Shown: piece by piece, positions 23,973 through 33,960 of the stretch
Layout: each line of letters opens with the position of its first letter
How positions within the stretch are numbered: the first letter of the stretch is position 1
Assembly (NCBI GenBank): GCA_051294375.1
Contig: CM119263.1
Span: 4,296,161-4,360,160, forward strand
DNA length: 64,000 nt
Reading direction: 5' to 3'
Origin: Paraspadella gotoi
Taxonomy: Eukaryota; Chaetognatha
Position numbers and translations under genes: made by a program
The notes under the pieces: model-generated
The model's input: the letters and a program-made list of their open reading frames with translations, nothing else
What the model was told of the DNA's origin: nothing
Databases searched by the model: none

Positions 23973-24006
<34 letters not shown>

Positions 24007-24065
24007 CTTTTTCATTCTTTCTTTCAAGGATGTAAAATGATTTAGCTAAAGACCCGTATGTAATT
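23715..24065. repeat. about 40-bp repeat carrying CCGGATGTAAT
   Basis: CCGGATGT occurs at 23719, 23758, 23800, 23838, 23879 and 23926 (spacings 39, 42, 38, 41, 47), with weaker relatives near 24027 and 24053. Alternate units share AATAGAATCAAC, hinting at an 80-bp higher-order unit. The conserved word resembles an ETS-type core (GGAT), but that is only a resemblance. Confidence 0.85.
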
Positions 24066-24119
24066 GCCAATAACTAAACTAACCGTTTTTCCCTTTCTTA
24101 GCTTTTATGGAAATTCTTT

Positions 24120-24200
24120 GATTTCGGGGCGGTGACCGACGCGGCCGCCGCCGCAGTTCCCGCCGCATTGCCGCTGTGCCGCTCGGCGTTGTCCGATATC
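24120..24200. other. small GC-rich island
   Basis: GCGGCCGCCGCCGCAG-rich stretch with high CpG in AT-rich surroundings. No exon or initiator is recognisable. Confidence 0.4.
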
Positions 24201-24544
24201 ACAATCTTAAGTTAATATTAATATGACTTTCATATATATATATAAATATACATTCTACAACTCTGCTATAAGTTTCAATATAAAGTTTTTTTTTTATAAT
24301 AATGTAGCTTTAAAGTCCCCAAGGGGATTTTCCCTCATTGAAATTCGATGTTGGCGCAATCAACTTTGAGAGATGATGACGTCAAACACTTTTTTTTTCG
24401 AAGCCAATAATTCGAAGCCAATTCCGAGGCCAATATTGGCCTTGGAGGCTGATTAGGCTTAGTTAAGGTCGTTGGTGTCTCGGCTTTTGGATATTTCTTG
24501 TCGTTGAGTTGTGGTTGTAGTGATAGTATAGTAGTAATAAAACT

Positions 24545-24562
24545 TTTACGTAGTAACGGAAA

Positions 24563-24597
<35 letters not shown>

Positions 24598-24625
24598 GTA
24601 GTAAAAGTAGTATTAGTAGTTGAAG
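24545..24625. repeat. (AGT)n microsatellite
   Basis: AGTAGT repeats with ATT and AAA interruptions. Confidence 0.93.
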
Positions 24626-24649
24626 TTACGACATGAACAACAATAACGA

Positions 24650-25040
24650 CAATAACAATGACCCACAGACAACAACAACAACATCGCCCCTCTCTTTATC
24701 CCTTTAAAGTTTACACCCCTCTGCACCTCATCTCGACCCCTCCGCACCCAATCTCAACCCAGATTTCCCCTGGGCCGCCTGTCGCTGTCCCCTCCGCCCC
24801 CCACTCAATGCGATTTCCCTTTCGGCCTTTGGAATCGGGGTCAATTGAGGCGAAGGCCCCCCCCCCCGTCGGAGTAGTCAAAAGGGGGGTAGGGCAGCAG
24901 AGTGGGGGTGGCGGGAAAATTCAAATGAATCCCTGGCCGCGAATGAATCGGAAGGGGCGAGGGGGGGAGAAGGGATGGCAAGGAGGTGGGTGGAGGCGGG
25001 CCTCGGAGGCGCTGGCGAGCGGTTTCAAAACAGGTTCGAA
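24650..25040. other. C-rich then G-rich tract; 134-codon frame not supported
   Basis: The + frame 24658-25062 passes through CCCCCCCCCCC (about 24860) and G-runs (24888-25010). Composition changes abruptly and no domain is seen. The G-runs may form G-quadruplexes. Coding is doubtful. Confidence 0.4.
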
Positions 25041-25045
25041 TTTAT

Positions 25046-25432
25046 GGGCCTTATTTTTCTAAAACGTCCCATTTTATGCGAAATTTAGAATTATGTTATT
25101 TTTTTTATTTTTATAAAGATTAGGTTAGAAGTTAAGATCAAGCATTAGATTAAGAATTAAGTTAGTGATTAAAGTTATTTAGTAATTGGGGATTAGGGAT
25201 TACGATTTCGGACTAGGGTGTAAGATTAAAAGTTAATGTTAAAGATTAAGGTTAAGATTAAGTTTAATTTAAGATTAAGTGTAAGATTAGAGGTTAAGGT
25301 TAAAGATTAAGGATAAGGGTTTACGGTCAATGTTTAGGATTTGGTTAGGGTTCGGAATTACAGTTGGGGATTAGAGTTAGGGATTAGGTTAAAGGTACAG
25401 CAATGGGACGTTCTTGAAAAAGAGAGCTGAAG
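25046..25432. mobile_element. short inverted-end element with degenerate TTAGG-like core (copy 2)
   Basis: The left end GGGCCTTATTTTTCTAAAAC GTCCC (from 25046) is matched in inverted orientation by the right end, which reads GGGACGTTCTTGAAAAAGAG (25405). The core 25125-25395 consists of GATTAGG, GGTTAAG and AAGATTAAG words. Same architecture as 11085-11400, with about 70 bp more core. The right ends of the two copies also share AGAG(A/G)(A/G)CTGAA just beyond the inverted part. Confidence 0.5.
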
Positions 25433-25434
25433 AA

Positions 25435-26215
25435 TAAATAATGAAAAAAAGCGATATTAGAAGGTAGACACATTGTCATGTAAAACTTTACATTGTAAAG
25501 TCGTTATAAAATAATAATGTATAAACTATCAATTTGAAGATTGATGAGCTTAAATTGTATACGTTTGCATAAAACAAGTCTATTGACGGTAAATTTAAAG
25601 TAGAAAGGTTATTGTAGTGAGAGTCACCGAATAAAAAAAAACTGAGTTTGGAAAAATTTTTCGACTTAGCCGAAACTCTTGTCCTGACAGCAACCTTTCG
25701 GGTTTTCATCACTCCAGAGATGGTATATTTCCATTTTCTTTTTCCTTCTATAAAAAGAACCGTGCAAAAACATCAAAACAAGTCAATGTTGTTATGGCTA
25801 ATTTCAAGTAAAAAGGTCAATGTAGTTCTGGTCAATATCATCAAAAAGGTCAATGTTGTGAGGGTCATTCTGATAGAAAGAGATCAACCATTGGCTGCAG
25901 AGACTTTTCCGCGATGTCGATCAACACTTCCAATTTGAGGAGGAGAAATGTGAAAAGGTTCCGAAGAAAGAGAAAGAAATGTGAAAAGGTTCCGAAGAAA
26001 AAGAAAGAAAAAGGGTCAGACGAGCAAAGGACTTTTACGGAGATCATCCAGAGGAAGTAAAGGGTTGAGGACGGGTGAGAACGGGTGAGGTCAGAAAAAG
26101 GAAAAGGAGGATTGAGAAGGAAATTCGGTGGGCGTGGCACTAGAGAGAAAGGAGGCAAAGAAATCGAGAGTGACTCTTTCAAAGGGACGGATATGATTAA
26201 AAGAGAGGTTGGGAG
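25435..26215. other. no gene seen
   Basis: AT-rich then A/G-rich sequence. A short repeat, AATGTGAAAAGGTTCCGAAG, occurs twice near 25945-25998, and AAAAAGGTCAATGTTGT-type words occur near 25780-25865. A 96-codon + frame shows no domain. Confidence 0.5.
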
Positions 26216-26218
26216 TGA

Positions 26219-26219
26219 G

Positions 26220-26280
<61 letters not shown>

Positions 26281-26292
26281 AGAGAGAGAGAG

Positions 26293-26351
<59 letters not shown>

Positions 26352-26353
26352 AA
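26219..26353. repeat. (GA)n microsatellite with AAG interruptions
   Basis: GA dinucleotides interrupted by GAAGAG and AAAG. Confidence 0.96.
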
Positions 26354-26512
26354 GGTGGCATGACCGAGAAGTGGTCAGAAAAGGGGCTTTCATGGTAGCC
26401 TTTCGGGCGGGAGAAAGAAAGGAATGTGGACACCGGTAAGGGGAGGAGGAGGAGAAGGAGAAGGAGGAGAGGAAGAGGAGGAAGAGGGGTGCGAAGCGTT
26501 TTGACGATCATC

Positions 26513-26930
26513 TCCAGGGACAAAGTATTTTTTCTTTTTATATTTTTTTTCTTTCTTTTTTTTTCTGAAGTCGACGACGTAGAAATTCGAGTCTTCGGCG
26601 GGAGGTGATGGGGTTGCGTCGTTTGATTGGGTGTCGGGTTGATGGGGTGACGGTGATGGGGTGGCGCGTCGAGGATGTAGAGGATTAATGTAAAAATATG
26701 GAAAAAAATCCGGCTTTCAGGGAGCACGAAAGTTGGAAAGGGGGAGGGACGGACAGACGGAAGGACGGATGGACGGACGGATTGACGGATGGACTAACGG
26801 ACCGATGGGGAGAAAACGCGCGCGCGGTCAAGAAAAAAAAACTGACAGGTTTTGATTTGACAAAAGATGCTCGAGGGACGAAGCGTTGTTTGAGAAGGAC
26901 GACGACCTCTGACTGGCGACCCGGGTTCAT

Positions 26931-27016
<86 letters not shown>

Positions 27017-28063
27017 AGCAGACGAGGAGTAATACGGTAAAGGTAGAAAAGTAAAAAAAATCTTAAACAGATTTTCTCTTTTTTTCGCTACATTTTCTAT
27101 AAAACTAATACATTTTTATAAAACTAATACATTTACTATAAAATTATTATTCTGGAGGTGACTTAAGATTTTGTCAGAATGAGATTAGCTGTCGTTCATT
27201 CAATATTCAAATTCCATTGTCGTCGTCGTTGTCGTCGTCGTTGTCATCGTCATCGTTGTCGACGTTCCAACCATTGGCGTCATTCTTTCAGGAAACGCAT
27301 TTCTGGATCCGCCGATGACTTCACCGTCACTGGAACACGCGATGGGCTTTAGGCGCCTTTTTCCATTCCCCGGGACCTTCGCCAATCCCTGGCGACTTCC
27401 CACCTGGGCGCTTTTAACATTCCTTAGCACCCTTAGCTTTCCAGGGCGCTTACCTCTCAATCATCTTCTCCAATCCCAAGCAACTTTACTTTTTTCAGGC
27501 GTCTTATCACGTGATCTTTACTTTTCCCTGGCACCTTCCACTTTCTCCGGCGCCTTCCCTCACTCACCTTTGCTATTCCCTGACTCCTTACTTTACCCAG
27601 GGCGCCTTCCCGCCCGGGCGCTTACCCGCTTGGCGCCTTCCTCCCTCCTTCCCCCGGAGCCGTAATGGAAGGAAAAGTTTTTCCAAAATATTTTTAACGT
27701 TTTTTCTTCAAAATTCTTCTTTCGTTTTTTTTTTTTTTACGGGAAAAAAATATTGAATCGTCCCTCTTCTTTTTTTTTTCTTTTCAAGCAAAAAAAAAGA
27801 AAAAACCGGTGAACCTTTGCTGTGAAGTCTATTAACTTCTGACGACACTGTCTGTGAAAAAGGGTGCGGCGGCGGCGGCGGCAGAGAAGGCGGCGGCGCC
27901 AACCCTTGTCAGTTTATTTATGTGGGTCGATCCACAGGCAGTACGCATCTTTTTACGATAAATGATTCTAATTAAATCCAAGTTTTTTTTTCTCGATGAT
28001 AAATTCGTTGAGTCTCGACGTCGTTAGAGCACCCGAGGACACCCGTGGCGTTGGTAGAGACGA

Positions 28064-28150
<87 letters not shown>

Positions 28151-28231
28151 ACAAAAATATCTTGTCTATCAACATCTGAAATTCCAAAGCCAGTAAATCG
28201 CTTGTCTTTGTCCCGCTAACCCCATTTGTCA

Positions 28232-28329
<98 letters not shown>

Positions 28330-28944
28330 ACTGATTTTCCTCTCTTTCCCATCTTTCTTTTTCGCTCATACATTTTGAAGGATTAAATCAATCCTCACAT
28401 TTTTTCATTGTCTCCGTTTTTTTTTCTTTTACATCTTTGTCTCCTTTTTTCTTTTCTATCTACTCATTTCTTATCACTTTAATCCACACTTCTTTTAAAA
28501 ATCTCATTATAATTTATTTTAATTTTCCTTATCTATATAAGCAATTGAAATATTCTACTCATTTATTTTAACTGACTATAGTGACTGTAGTGCCGATATC
28601 AGACTGCTAATGCTATTTCTTGTTGCATTATATCATTTCTTTTTTATATTTTTGGTTATTTTATTTTAATATTTTATTCATATTTATTATTCTTCCAATA
28701 TTCGCTCCTTCAATTATTTATTATAGCTTCTCTTTCCTTTTAACATATCTCCTTCTCTCTCCACCTCTCATTTTGCATTAATATCTTCTCCTCTCTTTCA
28801 TTTAATCCTGAGTCTCACACCCTTTTAATCCTAATTTTTCTTTTTCTCTCTCATCCATCGTCTCGCCTTTTCTTCTTCTTTCTCCTTCTCTCCTTCTTTT
28901 ATCCTTTCTCTCTCCTTCTCATTTTCTTCATCTCCTTCTCTTAA
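26513..28944. repeat. 2.4-kb direct duplication, copy 1
   Basis: This segment recurs at 36228-38699 with scattered substitutions, small indels and different GA-tract lengths. It includes a GACGGACGGATG tract (26748-26815), GA tracts at 26934-27013, 28069-28145 and 28234-28325, a GTCGTCGTT tract (27218-27265), a C-rich CTTCCC/GGCGCC stretch (27340-27650) and a CGG tract (27866-27900). The copies part after TTAA at 28941-28944. The second copy begins right after a 25-N gap, so allelic or assembly duplication is likely. Confidence 0.93.
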
Positions 28945-29820
28945 GGGTTTGTGTCATTAGATTCGGATCTTTATAGAGAAGAGATATATATTTTTCCTTC
29001 ATCTCTTGATATGATACTCGATCCACTCTGTCCAGAACAATTTTCAATATTTTTTATCATATCGTTCGGCTGAGATATTGACGAAAAGGTTTTTTTTGCT
29101 AAAAAAATTCCACAGTGAACAGCGTTGACCTGACAAATTCCAAACTTTGCTCACAGGTTCTTTTATTCCATATCTACAATTGCATGGATGGATTTTTTAA
29201 AATCCAACATTTAGCTATAAAAATATTAATTTTAAAGTACAAAAAATGACGCCCTATTTTTGAAAAGCAAATAAAAATATAAGTTGTTAACTTATTGAAA
29301 ATCCATCCATGAGATTGTAGAGAAAAGCATAAATTTTGCCAAAAGTGGCATCAGTATATTTATTATTAGATAGTTATTGAGTTATCGATTTTTATGTAAA
29401 AAAAGTAATAAAATTTTTTACGGAAGTTTTTCTTCGCTGGTTTCCTTGTGATTTTTCAATTTTTCTACGACTGCAAGTCGGGAGAAGACATAACGAGTTC
29501 GTCGTGCATGACGCGAAATATGCGCGTAAAAAACAAAAATTCTTTGAAAAAAAAGTGATATAAATCGTCTTTACCGATGTTTTCTTTTTTAAACTAAAGA
29601 AAAGTTTTTCTTTTTTCTTTTTTTTCCTCCTTTGCTGAATTAAACATTTTTATAATATCTTCTGACTGCAAAGCAACAATTTGACATCAGTGGTGAGTAA
29701 AATGAGTATAATCATTATAATTAGGACTCAAAAACTTTTCCGTTTGCTTATCTAAATTTTTTTGTTTTAAGGATATATTTTACTTAAAACCGATGAATAT
29801 CGCAGGCAGTAATACGCCGT
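28945..29820. other. sequence beyond the TTAA junction, no gene seen
   Basis: Begins GGGTTTGTGTCATTAGATTC directly after TTAA. AT-rich. Contains a small hairpin (arms 29174-29197 and 29297-29320) and a donor-like GTGAGT at 29693. No TTAA-element transposase domain is visible in the open frames. Confidence 0.45.
29174..29320. repeat. short inverted repeat (hairpin), arms about 24 bp
   Basis: CTACAATTGCATGGATGGAT at 29174 and ATCCATCCATGAGATTGTAG ending at 29320 are reverse complements apart from two positions, with about 100 bp between. It could be a small MITE or a structured element. Confidence 0.75.
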
Positions 29821-30130
29821 TTCGAGATGGACAATACAGAATTTGTACGCATTGGTAAGTTTATTCTTTTACAAAATAATATTATGGTTAAAAACATGTA
29901 CGTCCGCGGTTCTCGAAGAAACTCGATTTTTCCTGCCGCAACTTTATAAAAGTAAAAAAAATAATTGTGATACTAATTTTTCTTTCATTCCCTTTTCTAC
30001 GCGACTGAATCAGTTGTTAAACTTCTCCCAAAATAACTGGCCGGCCTCCATCGCAACATCGGTGACTCCGCGGTCGTCGAATTTTTTTTTCTCGCACGGA
30101 CACGTCCATGTCGGCCTCCGTGAGTTTCAC
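29820..30130. repeat. diverged relative of part of the inverted-repeat arm
   Basis: GGTAAGTTTATT (29854), CGCGACTGAATCAGTTGT (about 29999) and GGTGACTCCGCGGTCGTCGA (about 30060) recur in the same order in the right arm (about 34050, 34316 and 34382) and, inverted, in the left arm. Divergence is much greater than between the arms themselves, so this is an older copy. Confidence 0.7.
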
Positions 30131-30377
30131 ATAAGTGTTCGTTTTTATTAAGTATTCTTTAGTAGAAATTAATACTTTTATTTTTATTGCTAGGTTTCAA
30201 AGATGAACTTTTCTATTTCTTACAAGTTTATTAGAATGATTAGTATGTATGTATTAAACAGTCAGTCTATCTCTCTCTCTCTCCTCCCACTGTCTTTCTC
30301 AAATCCTAGATGAATTACTGAAAAGAACCGAAAAGTTTGAGCAAACAATGTCGGATCTGCGATTAATTAATTATTAA
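29827..30377 (+). CDS. candidate two-exon short frame or decayed first exons
   Basis: ATG at 29827 in good context (GAG before, G after) reads MDNTEFVRI and stops at GTAAGT (29855), a consensus donor. A polypyrimidine tract and CCTAG end at 30309, and the next exon continues in phase as DELLKRTEKFEQTMSDLR, ending at TAA 30375-30377. A further acceptor-like TTTTTAG at 30418 precedes an acidic stretch (DHDESNNDDDDDDG) ending at TGA 30504. The in-phase junction and helix-like heptads argue for exons. The LLK-TE-F pattern faintly recalls sequence upstream of the SNF2 domain in ISWI proteins, which is not evidence of identity. The donor region has a relative at about 34050, so it may belong to a dispersed repeat. 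Confidence 0.2.
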
Positions 30378-31574
30378 ATTAATTAATTAATTAATTAATC
30401 CGAATAATTTGTTTTTAGGTCTTTTCGTCACTGACCACGATGAAAGCAACAATGATGACGACGACGATGATGGCGACGACGACAATAATGCCAATAAAGA
30501 TTGACTTGATGTATTTATTAATTAACTGATTAATTATTTAATTGATTAATTAACTGATTATTTATTGAATAATTAATACATCTCGTATTTACATTTAAAA
30601 AGAAAAAGAAGCATAATCATTAGTAAAACAGTTTTTTTTTCATTTAAACTTATTTCCACTCAGACGATTCCATCGAAACTTATATCCAGCTCAATCACAA
30701 GGTGGGACGGACGACGGACAAACAGATGGACCGGATGAACATTTTTTTTTGCATAATTTATTATAATTCAATTTTCTGACATAAGTAAAATGCCCAACAA
30801 GATTGAGGGGGCGACCGACGGACCGACGAAGTGAATAATAGAGACGAGATCTGCTGATAAGCAGATCAGACCAAATAACTGTTTAAAACATATTGCTTTT
30901 TAAATATATTTGTTGTAAAAAAGTTTTTTAATGTAGGACTACTCCACGGGACTACTCCAATTCTGAACAGTGAACACCTGCCAAGACGCTACTTATTATT
31001 CTTTGTGGAGATTTGTTCCATGATAAATGCTAAGATCTGAATATGGTAAATTGAAATTTGTAGGGCAATAGTGTTGCTCAGCTAATGATGTGGGTAGGAG
31101 ATAAAACCAAACTGAAGTATTTTATTTTTTACAACAATTAGGATCTTTTAATCTATGCTAATGATTCTATGAACTGAGAACATAAGCTTTACCAATTACC
31201 ATACTGAGAATATTTTATTGGCATAAGGTGAGTCTAGAAATTGTTTTGGAAAAACGAAAAATTATTGATAATGTAAAAACTTTTTGATTTAAATATTTTT
31301 TTATATGAACAGTTTCATCAAATTGAACATTAAAAAAGAGGTTGAAATTTGAGAGAGTGGACAATCAATAAATTCAAGTTATTAATATTATGTTTGGAAA
31401 AGGTTTGTGAAATTGAAATTGCATACCATTTAAATTGTAAGTAAATTAATAATTTTGTATCTTTGTTTTAATGATTACGTTGTAAATCAGGTGATAATAA
31501 TTTACTCAATGATCAAATGAATATGCTCTGGTGGTCCTATCACCACAGATAGATTAAAGCTGTTTCTTCTGCAG

Positions 31575-31840
31575 CGCCTCAGTGGCTCAGTGGCCTAATG
31601 CACCATCCCAATGTGCGTCCTTGGTTCGAGCCTGAGGTTGTCATGTAGAAAGTGGGATGGACCGGGTAACACGCCTGTAGGCAAGGCCTACTGCCAGATC
31701 CAAAGCTCTGGACTACATGAACATGCTGTCTTGCTGTCGCCACGAGGTGACACCGCTGTGGGTGTGGCGCCCTGTAAAACCAGCCTCTTCAATGCAACTT
31801 TAATAAATTTTTGTTTTTTGTATACCTCAGATTACCACCT
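31575..31840 (+). mobile_element. tRNA-derived SINE
   Basis: Box A TGGCTCAGTGG (31583-31593) and box B GGTTCGAGCC (31623-31632) are correctly spaced for an internal RNA polymerase III promoter. About 190 bp of tRNA-unrelated body follows, with CCTGTAGGCAAGGCCTACTG, and then an AT-rich end (AATAAATTTTTGTTTTTTG). The head is not a functional tRNA because the body continues without an acceptor end. A mirrored copy is present in the right arm. Confidence 0.8.
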
Positions 31841-32275
31841 CATGATCGACCGTCAGAAATGGACAACAACTCTGTCAAAAGTTATTAAAAATTGACGAAA
31901 TTCTTCTACTATTATCATTGATAATAATTAAAACTGTGTTAATGATTATAATTTTTTACAGGCTTAGTCAAAAATTCTTTTTCCTGTTTTTATTCTTAAT
32001 TGACTAAAAATTGGTTTTTATAATGAGAGCAAACCACACTTCACCGACAAAATATTTGTTTTGTTCAGAGATTTTAGCCATTCTCTATTTCTTAACCATT
32101 TTCTCGTTCAGGACTTGAACATACATTAATTTGAAAATATGGTCATTGGTTAAATTTTTAATATAAAGAAGAAAGACTTTGGTGTTTCATTAATTAAATT
32201 TTGCTGAATAATGTCGTAAATACAAAATAAAAATATCTAGATTTTCTTCAAAGACTTAATTTTTAATTGTTCACT

Positions 32276-32420
32276 TAGGCAAGGGGGTGGGAGATCTGAC
32301 CTGAGGGTTGGGTGTGTTTGATTCTCAGTGACTCTAGTACTGTCTTGTCATTACTGTGGACGCTGAGCCAATGCAGTTGGCTGGTTGTAATTGGAGGTGA
32401 GGCAGTGTGAATACACTATC
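32276..32420. other. possible second SINE-like segment in the arm
   Basis: GC-balanced segment with GGTTGGGTGTGTTTGATTCT resembling a degenerate box B and a TGAGGCAGTG tail, mirrored at about 34570-34700. No clear box A was found, so the SINE reading is weak. Confidence 0.3.
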
Positions 32421-33010
32421 ATAATACTGTTTATCTAATTCTAACATTTCAGGTATTTTTTTGTCATATTAGTCACATTTCTGAATGTGACTTGCCAATA
32501 AATTGAATAATGTCATATTCCAATTTTGTTTTGACGCTCGTGGCGTCCGACGCGTGCATTTCAGCGCAGAATTAAAGTTCGACGTCCGCGGAGGCACCGG
32601 CGGATGACATCTCGATCGAGACGGCCCAAATAATTAGGAAAGTTTTTACAACTGATTCAGTCGCGAAGAATGGGGAAAAGGGGTAAAATTGTATCGTCTT
32701 ATTTTTTACTTCAGCAATGTTTGAAATTGTGTGGCAGAGAAAAGTTGTTGCCTCCTAGAACGTTCAACGTTTTTAACCACCGTTGGGGTTTTTTTTAAAT
32801 TATTTTTAACTCATGTTTTATATTTTAATCTTGAAATTAAGAATTAATTTCACACATCTTTTTTATGTAACAAACATTTTACTCCGTTCCTTGTCGCCAA
32901 ATTGTTTGTTGATAAATAAACTTACCACCTGTTCCAATTCTGAACATTAATTGATGAATAAGAACTAAAGTCAGCCAACGAGATCAAAACAATCTACAGA
33001 GGCACAAACA

Positions 33011-33960
33011 GCTGTGCTTATCATTGTCGCCAAATGGCGTCCGTAAGAAACTATTGTAGCATGTTTATTTCTTATTGATGTTTTATTACTTCATTAATTT
33101 TTAATTTAACATTGATTATTGTTTACTGTTTAGTATTACTATTTGCTTTATTATTGTTTTGTGCATATAGATATTCTAGATGCTTGCTGGTAAAGCACTG
33201 AATATCTAAATATATTTTAAGGTACACATTTTAGTAACAAGAACACACTTTGAACTCATGACAGGATCTCACTCAACTTCACAGCACACCCCAACGCAAC
33301 AGCTCGGCCACTACCGACCAAACATCTCCACCCGAGGAGCCACGCCACCTCCACCCCGAACAGAATACAAGAGAAACGACAAACCTCCCACCACCCTAAC
33401 CAACAGAGCTACCCTTCGGACATACACACGACAGGCACAGGACAAGATCGCGGCGAATCGACTTCCGGACAATTCGCCACAGTCTTAATCAAAAATTCTT
33501 TCATTAAGTTAAGCTAAAAATGAAAAAAAATTATTTTTATATTAAAAATTAAATTATAAGTTAATTATAAGTTGTTTTTTTTTACCCACTTAATGAAATA
33601 ATTTTCTAAAAATGTGTTATATTTCCTTTTAACAACTTTTCGTGAGGAATTCGAATCTGCTTTCAAAGATAAAAAAAACATTTTCTATGGTGAGTACTAT
33701 GTATAAATGTGGGCGTATGCAAAAATTGAAAAATAAAAAAATTTTTTATTTAAAAATGTTCATGATCTACTTACTATTTGAATTTGCTTAAACTTGATTT
33801 TATATTTTTGCTACGCTTTACGCTGTGGGGCATAAAATTACGGATAGTAGTTTTCAGCCACTTAATGTCTTATTCACATATATACAAAATTTAGTTTTTC
33901 ACCTTTTTGTTTTTTTTTCGGGATCCCAAAAAACGAAAATAATTAAAATTAACTAAATTG
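33011..33960. other. centre of the inverted repeat (0.95 kb)
   Basis: Not repeated between the arms. AT-rich apart from the C-rich open frame at 33258-33488. A donor-like GTGAGT follows TTTCTATG at about 33690. Confidence 0.75.
33258..33488 (+). CDS. unrecognised 76-codon open frame in the repeat centre
   Basis: ATG 33258 to TAA 33488. The product is rich in threonine, proline, glutamine and arginine (MTGSHSTSQHTPTQQLGH at the start, many RTY/TLT words), hydrophilic, with no hydrophobic segment. Its GC content is well above the surrounding AT-rich sequence, which could indicate coding or a captured fragment. There is a possible acceptor (CTTCACAG) just inside the frame. No family is recognised and no partner exon was found. 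Confidence 0.3.
   Translation: MTGSHSTSQHTPTQQLGHYRPNISTRGATPPPPRTEYKRNDKPPTTLTNRATLRTYTRQAQDKIAANRLPDNSPQS

Larger units (their letters stand above)
30762..33010. repeat. large inverted repeat, left arm (about 2.25 kb)
   Basis: Reverse complement of 33961-36202 with small indels and substitutions. The outer end reads TATAATTCAATTTTCTGA here and is the mirror of the last bases before the gap at 36203, so the true arm may extend further. The inner end is the GAGGCACAAACA sequence at about 33010. It contains a SINE at 31575-31840. Confidence 0.92.

Noticed and set aside
24430-24460. NFI-like dyad GGCCAATATTGGCC as a regulatory site
   Set aside because: A single palindrome with wrong half-site spacing for NFI and no nearby gene.
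31575-31650. Functional tRNA gene
   Set aside because: Boxes A and B are present, but no acceptor stem closes after box B and the sequence continues into a SINE body with AT-rich tail.
33630-33700. Exon ending AAAGATAAAAAAAACATTTTCTATG before GTGAGT
   Set aside because: The donor looks good, but no acceptor or start precedes the short frame and there is no domain.
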